A DNA stretch of 64,000 nucleotides from Natronomonas salina. GTDB lineage: Archaea; Halobacteriota; Halobacteria; Halobacteriales; Haloarculaceae. The notes beneath the pieces were generated by a model. The model saw only the letters and a program-made list of their open reading frames with translations. It did not search any database and was not told where the DNA came from. The stretch spans positions 1,922,001 through 1,986,000 of the forward strand of contig NZ_CP058335.1 in NCBI RefSeq assembly GCF_013391105.1. Reading direction: 5' to 3'. The stretch's first letter is position 1. Each line of letters opens with the position of its first letter. The translations under genes and the position numbers were made by a program. This document shows positions 31,806 through 41,005 of the stretch, piece by piece.

Positions 31806-33965
31806 ATGGAGCCACCGTCCCCGGGGTCGCTGTCGCGCCGCGACGCCCTGAAGCTCGCCGGCGGGGCGGGCGTCCTCGGCGTCGGCGCCGTCGCCGGCGA
31901 CCGCCTGCTGGCCGGCGAGGACGCCCCGACCACGTCGGTCGAGGACGACCGCGCCCGCGAACTCGCCGAGGCCTTCGCCCCCGACGTCTACTACGACGAG
32001 TACGAGGAGTGGTACGTCACGGACCCCCGGCCCTACGAGACGGACCGTGACGGCGAGGTCGTCGTCGACGGGAAGGCCGCCTACGACGGCTACAGCCGCG
32101 ACTTCGACGAGGGGGGCGAGCCGCCGCGACGCGTCGTCTTCTACCACGTGCAGCGCTACGAGGACTCGCCGCTGGCCGTCGTCCAGTACTGGCTGTACTC
32201 GGCGTTCGACCAGTTCACCACGAACTTCCACTGGCACGACTGGGAGCTGCTGCAGGTGTTCGTCGACCTCGAGACCGAGGAACCGCAGCTGTACGTCGCC
32301 TCCGCGCACAGCCGCAGCGTCCCGAACAACGAGTTCCTCGACCCCGACCCGGACCGCCGGCCGGCGATCCTCCCGGAGCTGGGCTCGCACTCCTCGGCGC
32401 TGGCGGTCAACGAACTGCGCGACAGCTTCCAGCGCTTCCCCCTGGAGGACGACGTCGCCGACATCACCAACGGCGCCCTCGAGGCGCTCGGGGACCTGCC
32501 GATGGCCTACGGCCTGCCGCGCGACGAGGGGTTCGCCCTCCCGTTCGTAATCCCGGAGCTGGACGGCCGGCCGATCTACGAGCACCCGGACCTCCCGAAC
32601 GTCACCCGCGACCACCTCGTCGACCCGGCGCTGACCGTCCGGAGCTACGACGGCCTGGCCGAACCGCCCGCCGGGCTCCCCGAGCGCGGGACGGGCCTGC
32701 AGTTCGGGGTCCACGGCGACGCCGACTACAGCTACGAACTGGAACCGGTCTCCGAACTGACCCACGTCGACGCCTTCGTCGGCCCGCAGCTGAGCTTCGA
32801 GTTCGACGTCCCGAGGTTCGCCGAGGACGCCGTCGCCGGCCACATCACGGCGACGGAGACCCCCTGGAAGCAGGAGCGCTTCGAGGACCCCGCCGCGGAC
32901 GTCACCGACCCCGCCCACCGCTCGGAGCTGGCCGACCGCTACGACGCCGTCGACCCCGGCGGCCCCCTCACCCAGGTCGTCGGCCGCCTGCGCCGCGTCG
33001 AGCCCGACGAAGACGCCCCCGACGACAACGGCGTGAAGACGACGGACACCAGCACGGGTGGCGTCGCCCTGGTCGAGAGCGACCCCGTGGCGGTTCCCTC
33101 CTTCGGGGGCGTCGTCGTCGCACAGGGACTCGAGGAGGGCGAGCACCGCCTGACGGTCAACGCCCCCGGGATGGCGCCGTACAGCGAGCGCGTAGCGGCG
33201 ACCGACGGCGAGACGACGGCGGCGGGCGCCGACGGCGACCTCGCGCTCGTCGACAACCGGGACGCGGTCAAGCTCGCCGTCGACGGCGAGTCCGGCGACA
33301 GCCTCGCCCAGCTGGCCGTCGAGGACGACTTCGGCGGCCGGATCGTGGACCGCGAGCCCGCCGGCTCGAAAAGTGAGCCCGCCGGCTCGGAAAAGGAGTC
33401 CGCCGGCTCGGACGACGCGGACGACCGCCTGGGCGTCTACCTCCACCGCGGCGGCGCCTACACCGTCGAGGTCCGAGACCCCGACGACGAACCCGGCGCC
33501 CACCGGTTCAACCCCGGCGACGAATCGCGCCACGAGGTCGTCGCCCGGACCGGGAAGGCGTCGCTGGCATCCTTCGTCGCTACCATCGTCACCGAGACGG
33601 GCCAGCAGGCCCCCGGATTCGCCGGGGGCGAGACCGGCGGCGGAGGTGACGGTGGCGGCGGGAGCGACGAGGACGCCCTCGACGGCGGCATCGTCACCGA
33701 CGTCGCCGACCCGGCGCTCCGCGGGCTGCTGCAGGCGCTGGCGTCGATCGCCACGGCCGCCGAGCGGGCGGCCGAGCGAGCGGAGAGCGGCGACGCCGGC
33801 GGCGCCGACAACGCGCTCCGGACGGTCCGCGAGCGCATCCGCTCGGCCCGGGCCGACCTCGAGGCGGAAGACCACGACGACGACGTCGAGTCCGTCACCG
33901 CCCGCCGGCTCGAACAGGCCGAGCGCCGGGCCGAGCAGGCCCTCGAGACCGGGAAGCCGAACTGA
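31806..33965 (+). CDS. Large Tat-exported protein with an HDWE beta-domain
   Basis: 719 residues. LSRRDALKLAGGAGVLGVGAVAG is a twin-arginine signal. The first domain (about 45-380) contains YWLYSAFDQFTTNFHWHDWELLQVFVD; the HDWE core and flanking W/Y residues recall the Vps62/DUF946 and Nep1-like beta-sandwich families, an uncertain match. A second beta-rich part (about 420-600) is interrupted by a 7-residue repeat EPAGSKS/EPAGSEK/ESAGSDD. The C-terminus is helical (TAAERAAERAESGD). It should act outside the cell or at the membrane surface. The ATG at 31806 is preferred to GTG at 31803. Function unknown. Confidence 0.75.
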   Translation: MEPPSPGSLSRRDALKLAGGAGVLGVGAVAGDRLLAGEDAPTTSVEDDRARELAEAFAPDVYYDEYEEWYVTDPRPYETDRDGEVVVDGKAAYDGYSRDFDEGGEPPRRVVFYHVQRYEDSPLAVVQYWLYSAFDQFTTNFHWHDWELLQVFVDLETEEPQLYVASAHSRSVPNNEFLDPDPDRRPAILPELGSHSSALAVNELRDSFQRFPLEDDVADITNGALEALGDLPMAYGLPRDEGFALPFVIPELDGRPIYEHPDLPNVTRDHLVDPALTVRSYDGLAEPPAGLPERGTGLQFGVHGDADYSYELEPVSELTHVDAFVGPQLSFEFDVPRFAEDAVAGHITATETPWKQERFEDPAADVTDPAHRSELADRYDAVDPGGPLTQVVGRLRRVEPDEDAPDDNGVKTTDTSTGGVALVESDPVAVPSFGGVVVAQGLEEGEHRLTVNAPGMAPYSERVAATDGETTAAGADGDLALVDNRDAVKLAVDGESGDSLAQLAVEDDFGGRIVDREPAGSKSEPAGSEKESAGSDDADDRLGVYLHRGGAYTVEVRDPDDEPGAHRFNPGDESRHEVVARTGKASLASFVATIVTETGQQAPGFAGGETGGGGDGGGGSDEDALDGGIVTDVADPALRGLLQALASIATAAERAAERAESGDAGGADNALRTVRERIRSARADLEAEDHDDDVESVTARRLEQAERRAEQALETGKPN
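33354..33409 (+). repeat. 21-nt palindromic tandem repeat, three copies
   Basis: GAGCCCGCCGGCTC at 33354-33367 and 33375-33388, and GAGTCCGCCGGCTC at 33396-33409. Each is a small palindrome (GAGCC-CGCC-GGCTC) spaced by exactly 21 nt, giving an in-frame seven-residue repeat. The core CCCGCCGG is shared with the RAGGHA motif in other genes. Confidence 0.85.
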
Positions 33966-34006
33966 CCCACCGGACCACTGAAGGCCGTGGCCGCCGCCTG
34001 GCAGGT

Positions 34007-34774
34007 ATGAGCGTCGAGCTGACGCGCGACGGCAGCATCGCCACCATCACCATCTCCAACCCCGACCGGAAGAACGCGGTCGACGCGCCGACGTCCGAGC
34101 AGATGGCCGACTACGTCCACGAGGTCGCCTACGACGACGACGTCCGCTGCGTCGTGGTCACCGGCGAGGGCGACGCCTTCTGCTCCGGGCTGGACCTGGC
34201 CGGCGACATGGGCATCGGCAGCCCAGCCGCCGAACTGGAGATCGGCCTCAACGCCATCGCCCAGGGGCTGATGCGCATGGAGAAGCCAACGATCGCGCGG
34301 GTCCGGGGCGCGGCGGTCGGCGCCGGCGCGTCGCTGGCGACCGCCTGCGACTTCGTCTACGTCGAGGAGGGCGCGTTCTTCGAGTGGGGGTTCACCAACA
34401 TCGGACTCGCGCCCGACACCGGCGCGACGTACGTCCTGCCGCGGCTGGTCGGCGTCCGGAAGGCCCTGGAGTTGCTGATCACCGGCGACCGCATCTCCGC
34501 CGAGAAGGCCGTCGACCTCGGCGTCGCCAACGAGGTCGTCCCCGCCGAGGAGTTCGACGACCACGTCGACGAGCGGGCCGAGACGCTGGCCGGCCGGCCG
34601 ACGCTGGCCGTCGCGGCCGCCAAGCGGCTCGTCTACCGGAGCCACCAGCGCGCGATGGAGGAGACGCTCCGCGAGGAGGCCCTCGCCCAGGAGGACCTGA
34701 TCGACAGCCAGGACTTCGCCGAGGGAGTCTCGGCGTTCATGGCCGACCGGGAGCCGGAGTTCGAGGGGCGGTAG
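34007..34774 (+). CDS. Enoyl-CoA hydratase/isomerase family protein
   Basis: 255 residues of the crotonase fold. The oxyanion-hole segments FCSGLDLAG and RGAAVGAGASLATACDF are present. The two hydratase glutamates are missing (GASLA for the first, FTNIGLAPDTG for the second), while the aspartate in PDTG is that of PaaG-type enoyl-CoA isomerases. So isomerisation is more likely than hydration. It belongs to the fatty-acid section with acyl-CoA dehydrogenase and acyl-CoA ligase, but stands in its own transcript. Confidence 0.88.
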   Translation: MSVELTRDGSIATITISNPDRKNAVDAPTSEQMADYVHEVAYDDDVRCVVVTGEGDAFCSGLDLAGDMGIGSPAAELEIGLNAIAQGLMRMEKPTIARVRGAAVGAGASLATACDFVYVEEGAFFEWGFTNIGLAPDTGATYVLPRLVGVRKALELLITGDRISAEKAVDLGVANEVVPAEEFDDHVDERAETLAGRPTLAVAAAKRLVYRSHQRAMEETLREEALAQEDLIDSQDFAEGVSAFMADREPEFEGR

Positions 34775-34833
34775 CGGCTCCAACGACGTTCGGTGGACTC
34801 TCGTCGCCCCCGAATTTTCAGTTGGTTAGTGGT

Positions 34834-34847
34834 TGGTTATAAATAAC
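34834..34847 (+). promoter_or_regulatory. Symmetrical TATA region GGTTATAAATAACC
   Basis: A TATA-like TTATAAATA sits inside a small inverted repeat (GGTTAT/ATAACC, 2-nt spacer), about 60 nt before the start of the PGF-CTERM gene, which would give a leader of about 30 nt. A nearby direct repeat (GGTTAGTGGTTGGTTA) precedes it. The symmetry may allow regulator binding over the TATA box. Confidence 0.4.
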
Positions 34848-34898
34848 CGTCAATCTACTGCGTTAAAGTTGTCCACACTTCCCGAGTGGGTCCCCTCG

Positions 34899-35975
34899 AT
34901 GGACTCCGATAGACGAGACTGGGGGGCGGCGGCGCTGTCGCTCGCCACGGTCGTATCGCTGATCGCCGGCGTGGCCGTCCTGGGGGTCGCGCCGGTCGCC
35001 GCCGACCAGCACACCAAGGACTCGGCCGAGGACTACACCGAGGAGTCGAACTACACGGTGACGTTCCCGAACCCGACCGACCACTACCCCGGCGACCAGA
35101 ACGCCGAGAACGGCAGCATCAGGTACTTCTTCGCCGGCGAGGACGCCTTCCGCGAGATCGACGCCGAGGAGGGGGCGTTCATCCACTACGTCATCCTGGA
35201 CGCCGACTGGATCGACTACTCCACCTGCAGCGTCGACAACACGGCCGCATTCGGCATCGACCGCGGCGGCGACAACTCGGGGACCCGGACCGACCAGGAC
35301 CTCGTCAGCCGCCGGAAGGACGACAACTTCCGCGACGACGGGCTGACCATCGAGTTCTACACCCACGGCGACCTCGGCGGCGACCCGCCCTACATGGCCC
35401 CCGAGGACGCCATCGTCGCCCAGCAGGGCGTCGGCTCCGCCGGCGGTCCCTGCCTGACGCTCACCGACGAACCGGGCTGGTACCAGCTCCAGGGATTCCT
35501 CAACGGCACCGAGGCCGACAACGGTCCCGACGAACGCCCGTCGGACGACGCCAGGCACGCCGGCGGCACCGCCAACTCCAACTACCTCTACGTCTGCGAG
35601 TGCGACAGCCGCGCCGAGGCCGAGGAGCGACTCGGCCCGGCGCCCGGCGACGACACCGGGTCCGACCCCGCGCCGACGTCCACGCCGACGCCGGCCCCCG
35701 CGACGGCGACCCCGTCGTCCGATCCGGGCGAGACCGACACCCCGGCGGCGACGGACGGGTCGACGACCACGCAGACCCTCGAACCCGCCGGTACTGACGG
35801 CGGCGCCGATACGGAGACCCCCACGGGGACCTCCGTACCCGAATCGGAACCCGCCTCTGGCGACAACGTCGACGATGACGAGAGCACGCCGACCCCGGGC
35901 GACGGACCCGGCTTCACCGGCCTCGCCGGCGTGCTGGCGCTGCTGGCCGCTGCGCTGCTCGTCCGGCGACCCTAG
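34899..35975 (+). CDS. Secreted protein with PGF-CTERM anchor
   Basis: 358 residues. An N-terminal Sec signal (LSLATVVSLIAGVAVLGVAPVAA) precedes a globular domain (about 40-255) with several cysteines. A Thr/Pro/Ser linker of about 70 residues leads to GPGFTGLAGVLALLAAALLVRRP, the PGF-CTERM signal cut by archaeosortase A and replaced by a lipid. The protein should be displayed at the S-layer. Two N-x-T sequons (YTEESNYT and LNGT) lie in the mature part. Globular domain not recognised. The start was placed before the signal peptide. Confidence 0.85.
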   Translation: MDSDRRDWGAAALSLATVVSLIAGVAVLGVAPVAADQHTKDSAEDYTEESNYTVTFPNPTDHYPGDQNAENGSIRYFFAGEDAFREIDAEEGAFIHYVILDADWIDYSTCSVDNTAAFGIDRGGDNSGTRTDQDLVSRRKDDNFRDDGLTIEFYTHGDLGGDPPYMAPEDAIVAQQGVGSAGGPCLTLTDEPGWYQLQGFLNGTEADNGPDERPSDDARHAGGTANSNYLYVCECDSRAEAEERLGPAPGDDTGSDPAPTSTPTPAPATATPSSDPGETDTPAATDGSTTTQTLEPAGTDGGADTETPTGTSVPESEPASGDNVDDDESTPTPGDGPGFTGLAGVLALLAAALLVRRP

Positions 35976-36091
35976 GTGGAACGAATTCGCGACCGAGTCT
36001 TCTCGCGTTCCGTTCCGGACCCACGGCTGGTGTGGAATTCCCGGTCGATATCACTCGCCGACGGTCGTCGCGAAGAAGGGAGAGCCGGCGT

Positions 36092-37312
36092 CTAGTACGC
36101 CGAGTAGCCGGTCAGTTCCTTGCCGACGACGAGCTTCTGGATCTCGGTGGTGCCGTCGGGGATGGTCATGACGCTGGCGTCGCGGTAGTAGCGCTCGAGG
36201 CGGTTCTCCTTCTTCAGGCCCTCGCCGCCGTGTAGCTGCAGGGCGTTGTAGGTGGCGTCGACCGAGCGCTCGGAGGTGTAGCCCTTCGCCAGCGAGGAGA
36301 TGAGGCGGGCGCGGTCGTCGCCGCGCTTGAGCATCTCCAGGGCGTGCCGGGAGAGCTGCCGGGAGGTCTCCAGATCCCGGAGGATCTCGTAGAGCTTCTC
36401 CTGGACGAGCTGGTTCTCGCCGATGGGCTTGCCGAAGGTCTCCCGCTCGTGGACGTAGTCGAGCGCCTCGTCGAAGGCGGCCTGCATGATGCCGACGGCC
36501 ATGAACGACATCCCGGTCCGCATGAACGAGAACGTCGCGTTGAGCGCCTTCTGCTGGAAGAACAGGTTGGCGACGGACTCCGGGAACGGGACGATCTCCT
36601 GGATGTCCTTGCCGTCCTTCAGCGCGTTGCCGACGATGTTCGACAGGCGGTTGTCCTCGGGGATGCGGACGTCGTCGAAGTACATCCGGCCGTTGCGGAC
36701 GCCGGTCCAGCCCATCTTCTCCATCGTCTCGGTCTCGAACGGCGAGTTCTCCTGGTCGACCAGGAACATGTCCTGGGTGTCGGCCTCGTCGTCGTGGGCG
36801 ATGACGAGCGCCACGTCGGCGATGGGAGCGTTGCCGACCCACGCCTTCTTGCCGTTCAGGACGTACTCGTCGCCGTCCTTGTAGGCGACCGTGTTGGGCC
36901 GGGCGGTGTCGGAGCCGCCCTCGGGCTCGGTGACGGCGAGACAGCCGATGCACTCGCCGGTCTCGAGCTTCGAGAGCATCGCGTCCTGGGTCTCGTCGGC
37001 GGCGTGCTGGACGAACACCGACGGGAAGGACATCTGCAGGGCGACGTTGAGGCTCGGCCAGATCTTCGAGACCTCCTCGGAGACGATGGCGAACCGCTCG
37101 AGGTTTCCGAAGTACTGCTCGGCGACGCCCGGCTCGAAGCCGATGTCCAGCTCCCGCAGGACGCCGGTGTACTCGATGAACTCCTCGCGGGTCAGCGGCT
37201 CGCGGTCGGCCTCGTCGACGACGGGCTCGATCTCCTCCTGCAGGAGCGCTCGCAGCTCCCGGCGGAACTCCCCGCCGTCCTCGTCGTACATCCCGCCGTG
37301 CTCGTAGTCCAT
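36092..37312 (-). CDS. Acyl-CoA dehydrogenase
   Basis: 406 residues. FAD-binding blocks AVTEPEGGSDTA and YVLNGKKAWVGNAPIAD, the helical C-terminal domain with ERETFGKPIGENQLVQEKL, and LQLHGGEG are all present. The usual catalytic YEGT near the C-terminus reads IPDGTTEIQ, with Asp in place of Glu. It would introduce a 2,3-double bond into an acyl-CoA and pass electrons to ETF. Its start is 1 nt past the stop of the SCP2-like gene, so the two are one operon. Confidence 0.92.
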   Translation of the reverse strand: MDYEHGGMYDEDGGEFRRELRALLQEEIEPVVDEADREPLTREEFIEYTGVLRELDIGFEPGVAEQYFGNLERFAIVSEEVSKIWPSLNVALQMSFPSVFVQHAADETQDAMLSKLETGECIGCLAVTEPEGGSDTARPNTVAYKDGDEYVLNGKKAWVGNAPIADVALVIAHDDEADTQDMFLVDQENSPFETETMEKMGWTGVRNGRMYFDDVRIPEDNRLSNIVGNALKDGKDIQEIVPFPESVANLFFQQKALNATFSFMRTGMSFMAVGIMQAAFDEALDYVHERETFGKPIGENQLVQEKLYEILRDLETSRQLSRHALEMLKRGDDRARLISSLAKGYTSERSVDATYNALQLHGGEGLKKENRLERYYRDASVMTIPDGTTEIQKLVVGKELTGYSAY

Positions 37313-37313
37313 C

Positions 37314-37883
37314 TTACGACTCGGAGGGGATGTTGTCGGAGAGGTTGCTCATGACCGGCGCCAGCTGGGTGCCCTGCGCGACCGGGCCGTCCATCTCGTA
37401 CTGCTGGCTCATGAAGCCCTGGACGGGGTCGACGGAGCCCGTCATCAGGCCCACGAGGTTGTTGGCGGGACCGGTGATCTCCAGGGTCGGGTCGTCGAGG
37501 TGGCCGGCGCCGCCGGTGATGGTCTGGGCGGAGCCGTCGACCTCGAGGTGGCCCGTCATCGGCGCGTCGTCGGCCTCGAAGTTGACGGTGATGTCCTGGG
37601 CGATCTCCTCCTGGACCTCCGGGGACTGCTCGACGAGGACCTCCATCCCCGTCCACAGCAGGTCCTGGAACTGGTCGGCCGTCTGGGGGTTCTCCTCGAC
37701 GAACTCCGCGATGTCGAGTTCCTCCATGCGGCCGACGAGACGGCCGAACAGCTCGGGGTTGGCCTCGACCAGTTCGCGGACCTGGCCGTCGACCTCGTCG
37801 AGCAGCTCCGGCATGTCCTCGGCGAGTTCGTCCTGGTCCTTGTCGAGCGATTCCTCGATCCTGGATTCGATGTCGTCTGTCAT
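37314..37883 (-). CDS. SCP2-like sterol/lipid-carrier domain protein
   Basis: 189 residues. The N-terminal half is acidic and helical; the C-terminal half (EEIAQDITVNFEADDAPMTGHLEVDGSAQTITGGAGHLDDPTLEITGPANNLVGLMTGSVDPVQGFMSQQYEMDG) has the SCP2 order: a beta sheet, then a helix that lines a hydrophobic pocket. Such proteins bind acyl chains or sterols. It lies immediately upstream of the acyl-CoA dehydrogenase, so a role as an acyl-CoA carrier is plausible. A paralogue is at 41006. Confidence 0.8.
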   Translation of the reverse strand: MTDDIESRIEESLDKDQDELAEDMPELLDEVDGQVRELVEANPELFGRLVGRMEELDIAEFVEENPQTADQFQDLLWTGMEVLVEQSPEVQEEIAQDITVNFEADDAPMTGHLEVDGSAQTITGGAGHLDDPTLEITGPANNLVGLMTGSVDPVQGFMSQQYEMDGPVAQGTQLAPVMSNLSDNIPSES

Positions 37884-38130
37884 AGGTACGTAGTCGGGGT
37901 CGGACCCCGTCTACCCGGTACTTTCTCGGATTCGTCCCTGTCGGTTGCCCCTCCCATGGGTGGATATTTATGACAGACCGCTGAGGCGCCGTCAGACGGG
38001 CGTTTCGGACGCTGGAACGGTCGCCGCCGAGAGTACAGTCCCGCTACCGGAGCGAAGCCACGCGGTAACGGCCGCGTCGGTCACGCCGGTCTCGCCCGGT
38101 CGCTTCCCGCCGGTCTCACCGTTGCCAAGT

Positions 38131-38138
38131 GTTTATAT
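38131..38138 (+). promoter_or_regulatory. TATA box of the HTH-10 gene
   Basis: GTTTATAT lies with its centre 29 nt before the ATG at 38164, in an otherwise GC-rich stretch. This is a near-ideal haloarchaeal promoter for a leaderless mRNA. Confidence 0.6.
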
Positions 38139-38163
38139 CCGGGAACCCCCTGTACCTTCTACC

Positions 38164-38814
38164 ATGCGCTACGTCCGGACGGTCATCACCCCGCGCGAGG
38201 GCGGCCTCCACCCCGTCGACGAGATCCTGGCCGAGGAGCCGAACCTCAGCCGGGAGCTGCTCCACAACATCAGCCTGCTCGACGACGGGACCGCCATCAC
38301 GCTCTTCCAGCTCTCCGGGGACGCCGACCGCGCCCGCGAGATCGCCGAGGAGTCCGAGGAGATCCTCGACTACCAGCTCTCGGAGGGGGAGAACCACATC
38401 ACCATCTACTCGCACTTCGTGCCGAACCAGACCATCGTCGACCTCCTGGGGCTCTTCCGCGAGTACGAGCTCATCCTCGACATGCCGCTGGAGTACACCG
38501 CCGACGGCGGCCTCCGCGCCCACATCGTCGGCGAGGAGGACGTCATCCGGGAGGTCATCCCGCAGGTCCCCGACGGCATCGGCCTCAACCTCGAGCAGAT
38601 CAGCGACTACGTCCCCGAGGAGGAGCGGCTCTTCGCGATGCTCACCGACCGCCAGCAGGAGACGCTGCAGGCGGCCCTCGAGGTCGGCTACTACGAGGTC
38701 CCGCGGCAGGCGACCCACCAGGACATCGCGGACTTCCTCGACCGCTCGGACGGCACCGTCGGCGAGCACCTCCGGAAGATCGAGGCGAAGGTGATGGCCG
38801 CCATCGCGCCGTAG
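38164..38814 (+). CDS. HTH-10 (bacterio-opsin activator type) regulator
   Basis: 216 residues. The N-terminal half is a ligand-type alpha/beta region (RYVRTVITPREGGLHPVDEIL). The C-terminal HTH-10 domain (about 155-216: LTDRQQETLQAALEVGYYEVPRQATHQDIADFLDRSDGTVGEHLRKIEAKVM) is the haloarchaeal Bat-type DNA-binding domain. Because it lies between the acyl-CoA dehydrogenase pair and the acyl-CoA ligase, it may control them. The ATG at 38164 is placed 29 nt after a strong TATA box. Confidence 0.9.
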   Translation: MRYVRTVITPREGGLHPVDEILAEEPNLSRELLHNISLLDDGTAITLFQLSGDADRAREIAEESEEILDYQLSEGENHITIYSHFVPNQTIVDLLGLFREYELILDMPLEYTADGGLRAHIVGEEDVIREVIPQVPDGIGLNLEQISDYVPEEERLFAMLTDRQQETLQAALEVGYYEVPRQATHQDIADFLDRSDGTVGEHLRKIEAKVMAAIAP

Positions 38815-38948
38815 CGTCGGCCGGACCGACGTCGACCCGACCAATCGACCGACGCATCGGGACCGGCTCACGACTATAGAGCGCTATTGTCCGTCACCTC
38901 GTCCTCCTAGCAGCCGTTTTCCCGCCGGCGCTCCGATCCTCGATCGTG

Positions 38949-39182
38949 ATGGGAGCCCCAAGCTTCGCGGCGGTCGCGACGGACGCCCTGCTCGTCTCGC
39001 TGGCCGACCCCCACCTGCTGGTGCTCGGCGTGCTGGTCGGCGCGTGGGTCGTCGACAAGCTGCTGGCCGCGGTGGCTCACCTGGAGGGGGCCGGTCCCGG
39101 GAACGCGCCGGAGAGAACGGCTCGACGGGGCGAACCCGACGCCGTCGGCGACGACGGGCGGCGCCCGTCGGGCGCCGAATAA
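38949..39182 (+). CDS. Possible small membrane protein, 77 residues
   Basis: A hydrophobic segment (LVSLADPHLLVLGVLVGAWVVDKLLAAVAHLEG) is followed by a charged tail rich in Gly/Asp/Arg. A GTG at 38946 is an alternative start. The frame fills a gap between the HTH-10 regulator and the acyl-CoA ligase on the same strand. Coding is plausible from composition but no family was recognised. Confidence 0.4.
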   Translation: MGAPSFAAVATDALLVSLADPHLLVLGVLVGAWVVDKLLAAVAHLEGAGPGNAPERTARRGEPDAVGDDGRRPSGAE

Positions 39183-39237
39183 ACGCCCTCCCATACGAGT
39201 ACGTAGGGTTTCCGGGAGCGGGACGCATCCACAGTGT

Positions 39238-40893
39238 ATGAGCCAGTCCCGCCCGTGGCACCGCGAGTACGAGGATTACGGCATCGAGGAGACGCTCGAA
39301 CCGTACCCCGACCACCCCGTCCACCAGTTCCTCTACGACGCCGCCGAGCAGTACCCCGAGCAGGGGGTCGTCCAGGCCGACCGGAAGATCACCTACCCGG
39401 AGCTCCTCGAGGACGTCGAGGCGCTCGCGGCCGCGCTGCAGGCCCGCGGCGTCGAGAAGGGCGGCCGCGTCGCCACGGTGCTGCCGACGTCCGCGCAGTT
39501 CGTCGTCGCCAGCAACGCCATCTCGCGGGCCGGCGGCGTCCACATCCCCAACGACTTCCTCGACTCCGACGAGGACCTCGTCTACCGGCTCGAGCAGAGC
39601 GAACCCAACGTCCTCGTCGGCCACGACGAGCACCGCGACCTCCTCGAGACGCTCCGCGACGAGGTCGGCATCGACCACCTCGTCCTCACCACGCTGGACG
39701 ACTACGCCGGCGACCCGCCCGAGCACGACCCCGTCGACGGCGCCGAGTGGCTCCCCGACCTGCTGGCCGAGGGCGGCGAGCCCGACGACGTCGACCTCGC
39801 GCCCGACGACACCCACACCATCCTCTTCACCGGCGGCACGACCGGGAAGCCGAAGGGGTGTCTGCTGACCCACCGCAACCTCGTCGCCAACGCCCTCCAG
39901 CCGATCGCCGCCCAGGGGCGGCTCCCCGACCTGATGCGGGGCTCCGAGGCCGGCGTGATGGCGCTGCCGATGTACCACTCCTACGGCTACTCCGTGGCCA
40001 ACATGCTCGTCGCGCTCGGCCTCGACGTCCTGCTCGTCCCCGACGCCCGCGACACCGACCGGATCCGCTCGCACATCGCCGAGCACGAGCCGCTCATCAT
40101 GTTCGGCGTCCCGACGCAGTTCATGCAGATCGTCGAGGAGGAACTCGAACACGACGTCATCGGCCTCTCCGGCTCCGCGCCGCTGGCCGGCGAGACCAAG
40201 GACCGCTTCGACGAGCAGTCCTCCGGCATCTCCCAGGGGTACGGCCTCTCGGAGATGTCGCCGATCACCCACTTCGACATCTCCGGCATCCAGGAGGCGC
40301 TGACCGGCCGGCCGGCCGACGACCTCGGCTTCGACCAGCCCTCCATCGGCGTCCCCGTCCCCGACACCGACGTGAAGCTCCTCGACGTCGACAGCGGCGA
40401 GGAGATCCCCCTCGAGGAGGCCATCGAGGAGGAGCGCGAGGGCGAGATGCTCCTGAACGGCCCCCAGCGGATGAAGGGCTACCTGAACGCCGACGACCCC
40501 TTCGACGAGGACGGCTTCGTCGCCACCGGCGACGTCGCCAAGATCGACCCCAAGGGCCGCTTCTACGTCGTCGACCGCGTGAAGAACATGATCAACGTCT
40601 CGGGGCTGAAGGTCTACGCCGAGGAGGTCGACGAGGAGCTGTTCGGGATGGACGGAGTGCGCCGGCCCGCGACCGTCGGCATCCCGGACCCCGACCGCCC
40701 GGGCAGCGAGCGCGTGAAGATCTACGTCGAGACCGAGGACGGCGCCGACGTCTCCGCAGACGACGTCCGCGAGTACCTCGACGGCCGGGTGCCCCGACAG
40801 GCCGTCCCCGACGAGGTCGAGTTCGTCGACGAGGTGCCGCTGACCGACATCGGGAAGACCGACCGGCAGGAACTGAAGGCCCGCGCCGAGTAG
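39238..40893 (+). CDS. Long-chain acyl-CoA ligase (class I adenylate-forming)
   Basis: 551 residues. The P-loop-like ILFTGGTTGKPKGCLLTHRN, the GYGLSEMSP motif, and the C-terminal hinge and catalytic Lys in TDIGKTDRQELKARAE are present. It activates a fatty or aromatic carboxylate to the acyl-AMP and then the CoA thioester. Domains: large N-terminal 1-430 and mobile C-terminal 440-551. No signal peptide. It stands next to the SCP2-like, dehydrogenase and crotonase genes, which supports a fatty-acid role. The start is the only ATG ahead of the conserved domain. Confidence 0.92.
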   Translation: MSQSRPWHREYEDYGIEETLEPYPDHPVHQFLYDAAEQYPEQGVVQADRKITYPELLEDVEALAAALQARGVEKGGRVATVLPTSAQFVVASNAISRAGGVHIPNDFLDSDEDLVYRLEQSEPNVLVGHDEHRDLLETLRDEVGIDHLVLTTLDDYAGDPPEHDPVDGAEWLPDLLAEGGEPDDVDLAPDDTHTILFTGGTTGKPKGCLLTHRNLVANALQPIAAQGRLPDLMRGSEAGVMALPMYHSYGYSVANMLVALGLDVLLVPDARDTDRIRSHIAEHEPLIMFGVPTQFMQIVEEELEHDVIGLSGSAPLAGETKDRFDEQSSGISQGYGLSEMSPITHFDISGIQEALTGRPADDLGFDQPSIGVPVPDTDVKLLDVDSGEEIPLEEAIEEEREGEMLLNGPQRMKGYLNADDPFDEDGFVATGDVAKIDPKGRFYVVDRVKNMINVSGLKVYAEEVDEELFGMDGVRRPATVGIPDPDRPGSERVKIYVETEDGADVSADDVREYLDGRVPRQAVPDEVEFVDEVPLTDIGKTDRQELKARAE

Positions 40894-41005
40894 GCAGATA
40901 CCGGGTCCGCCGTCCGTTCGCGAACCGTAGTCTGGTTCTGGCGTTATCGGTGACGCAGGACTCACTACCTGGCGATCGTCGAAGACGGAGAAGGGGCGGA
41001 GAGCG

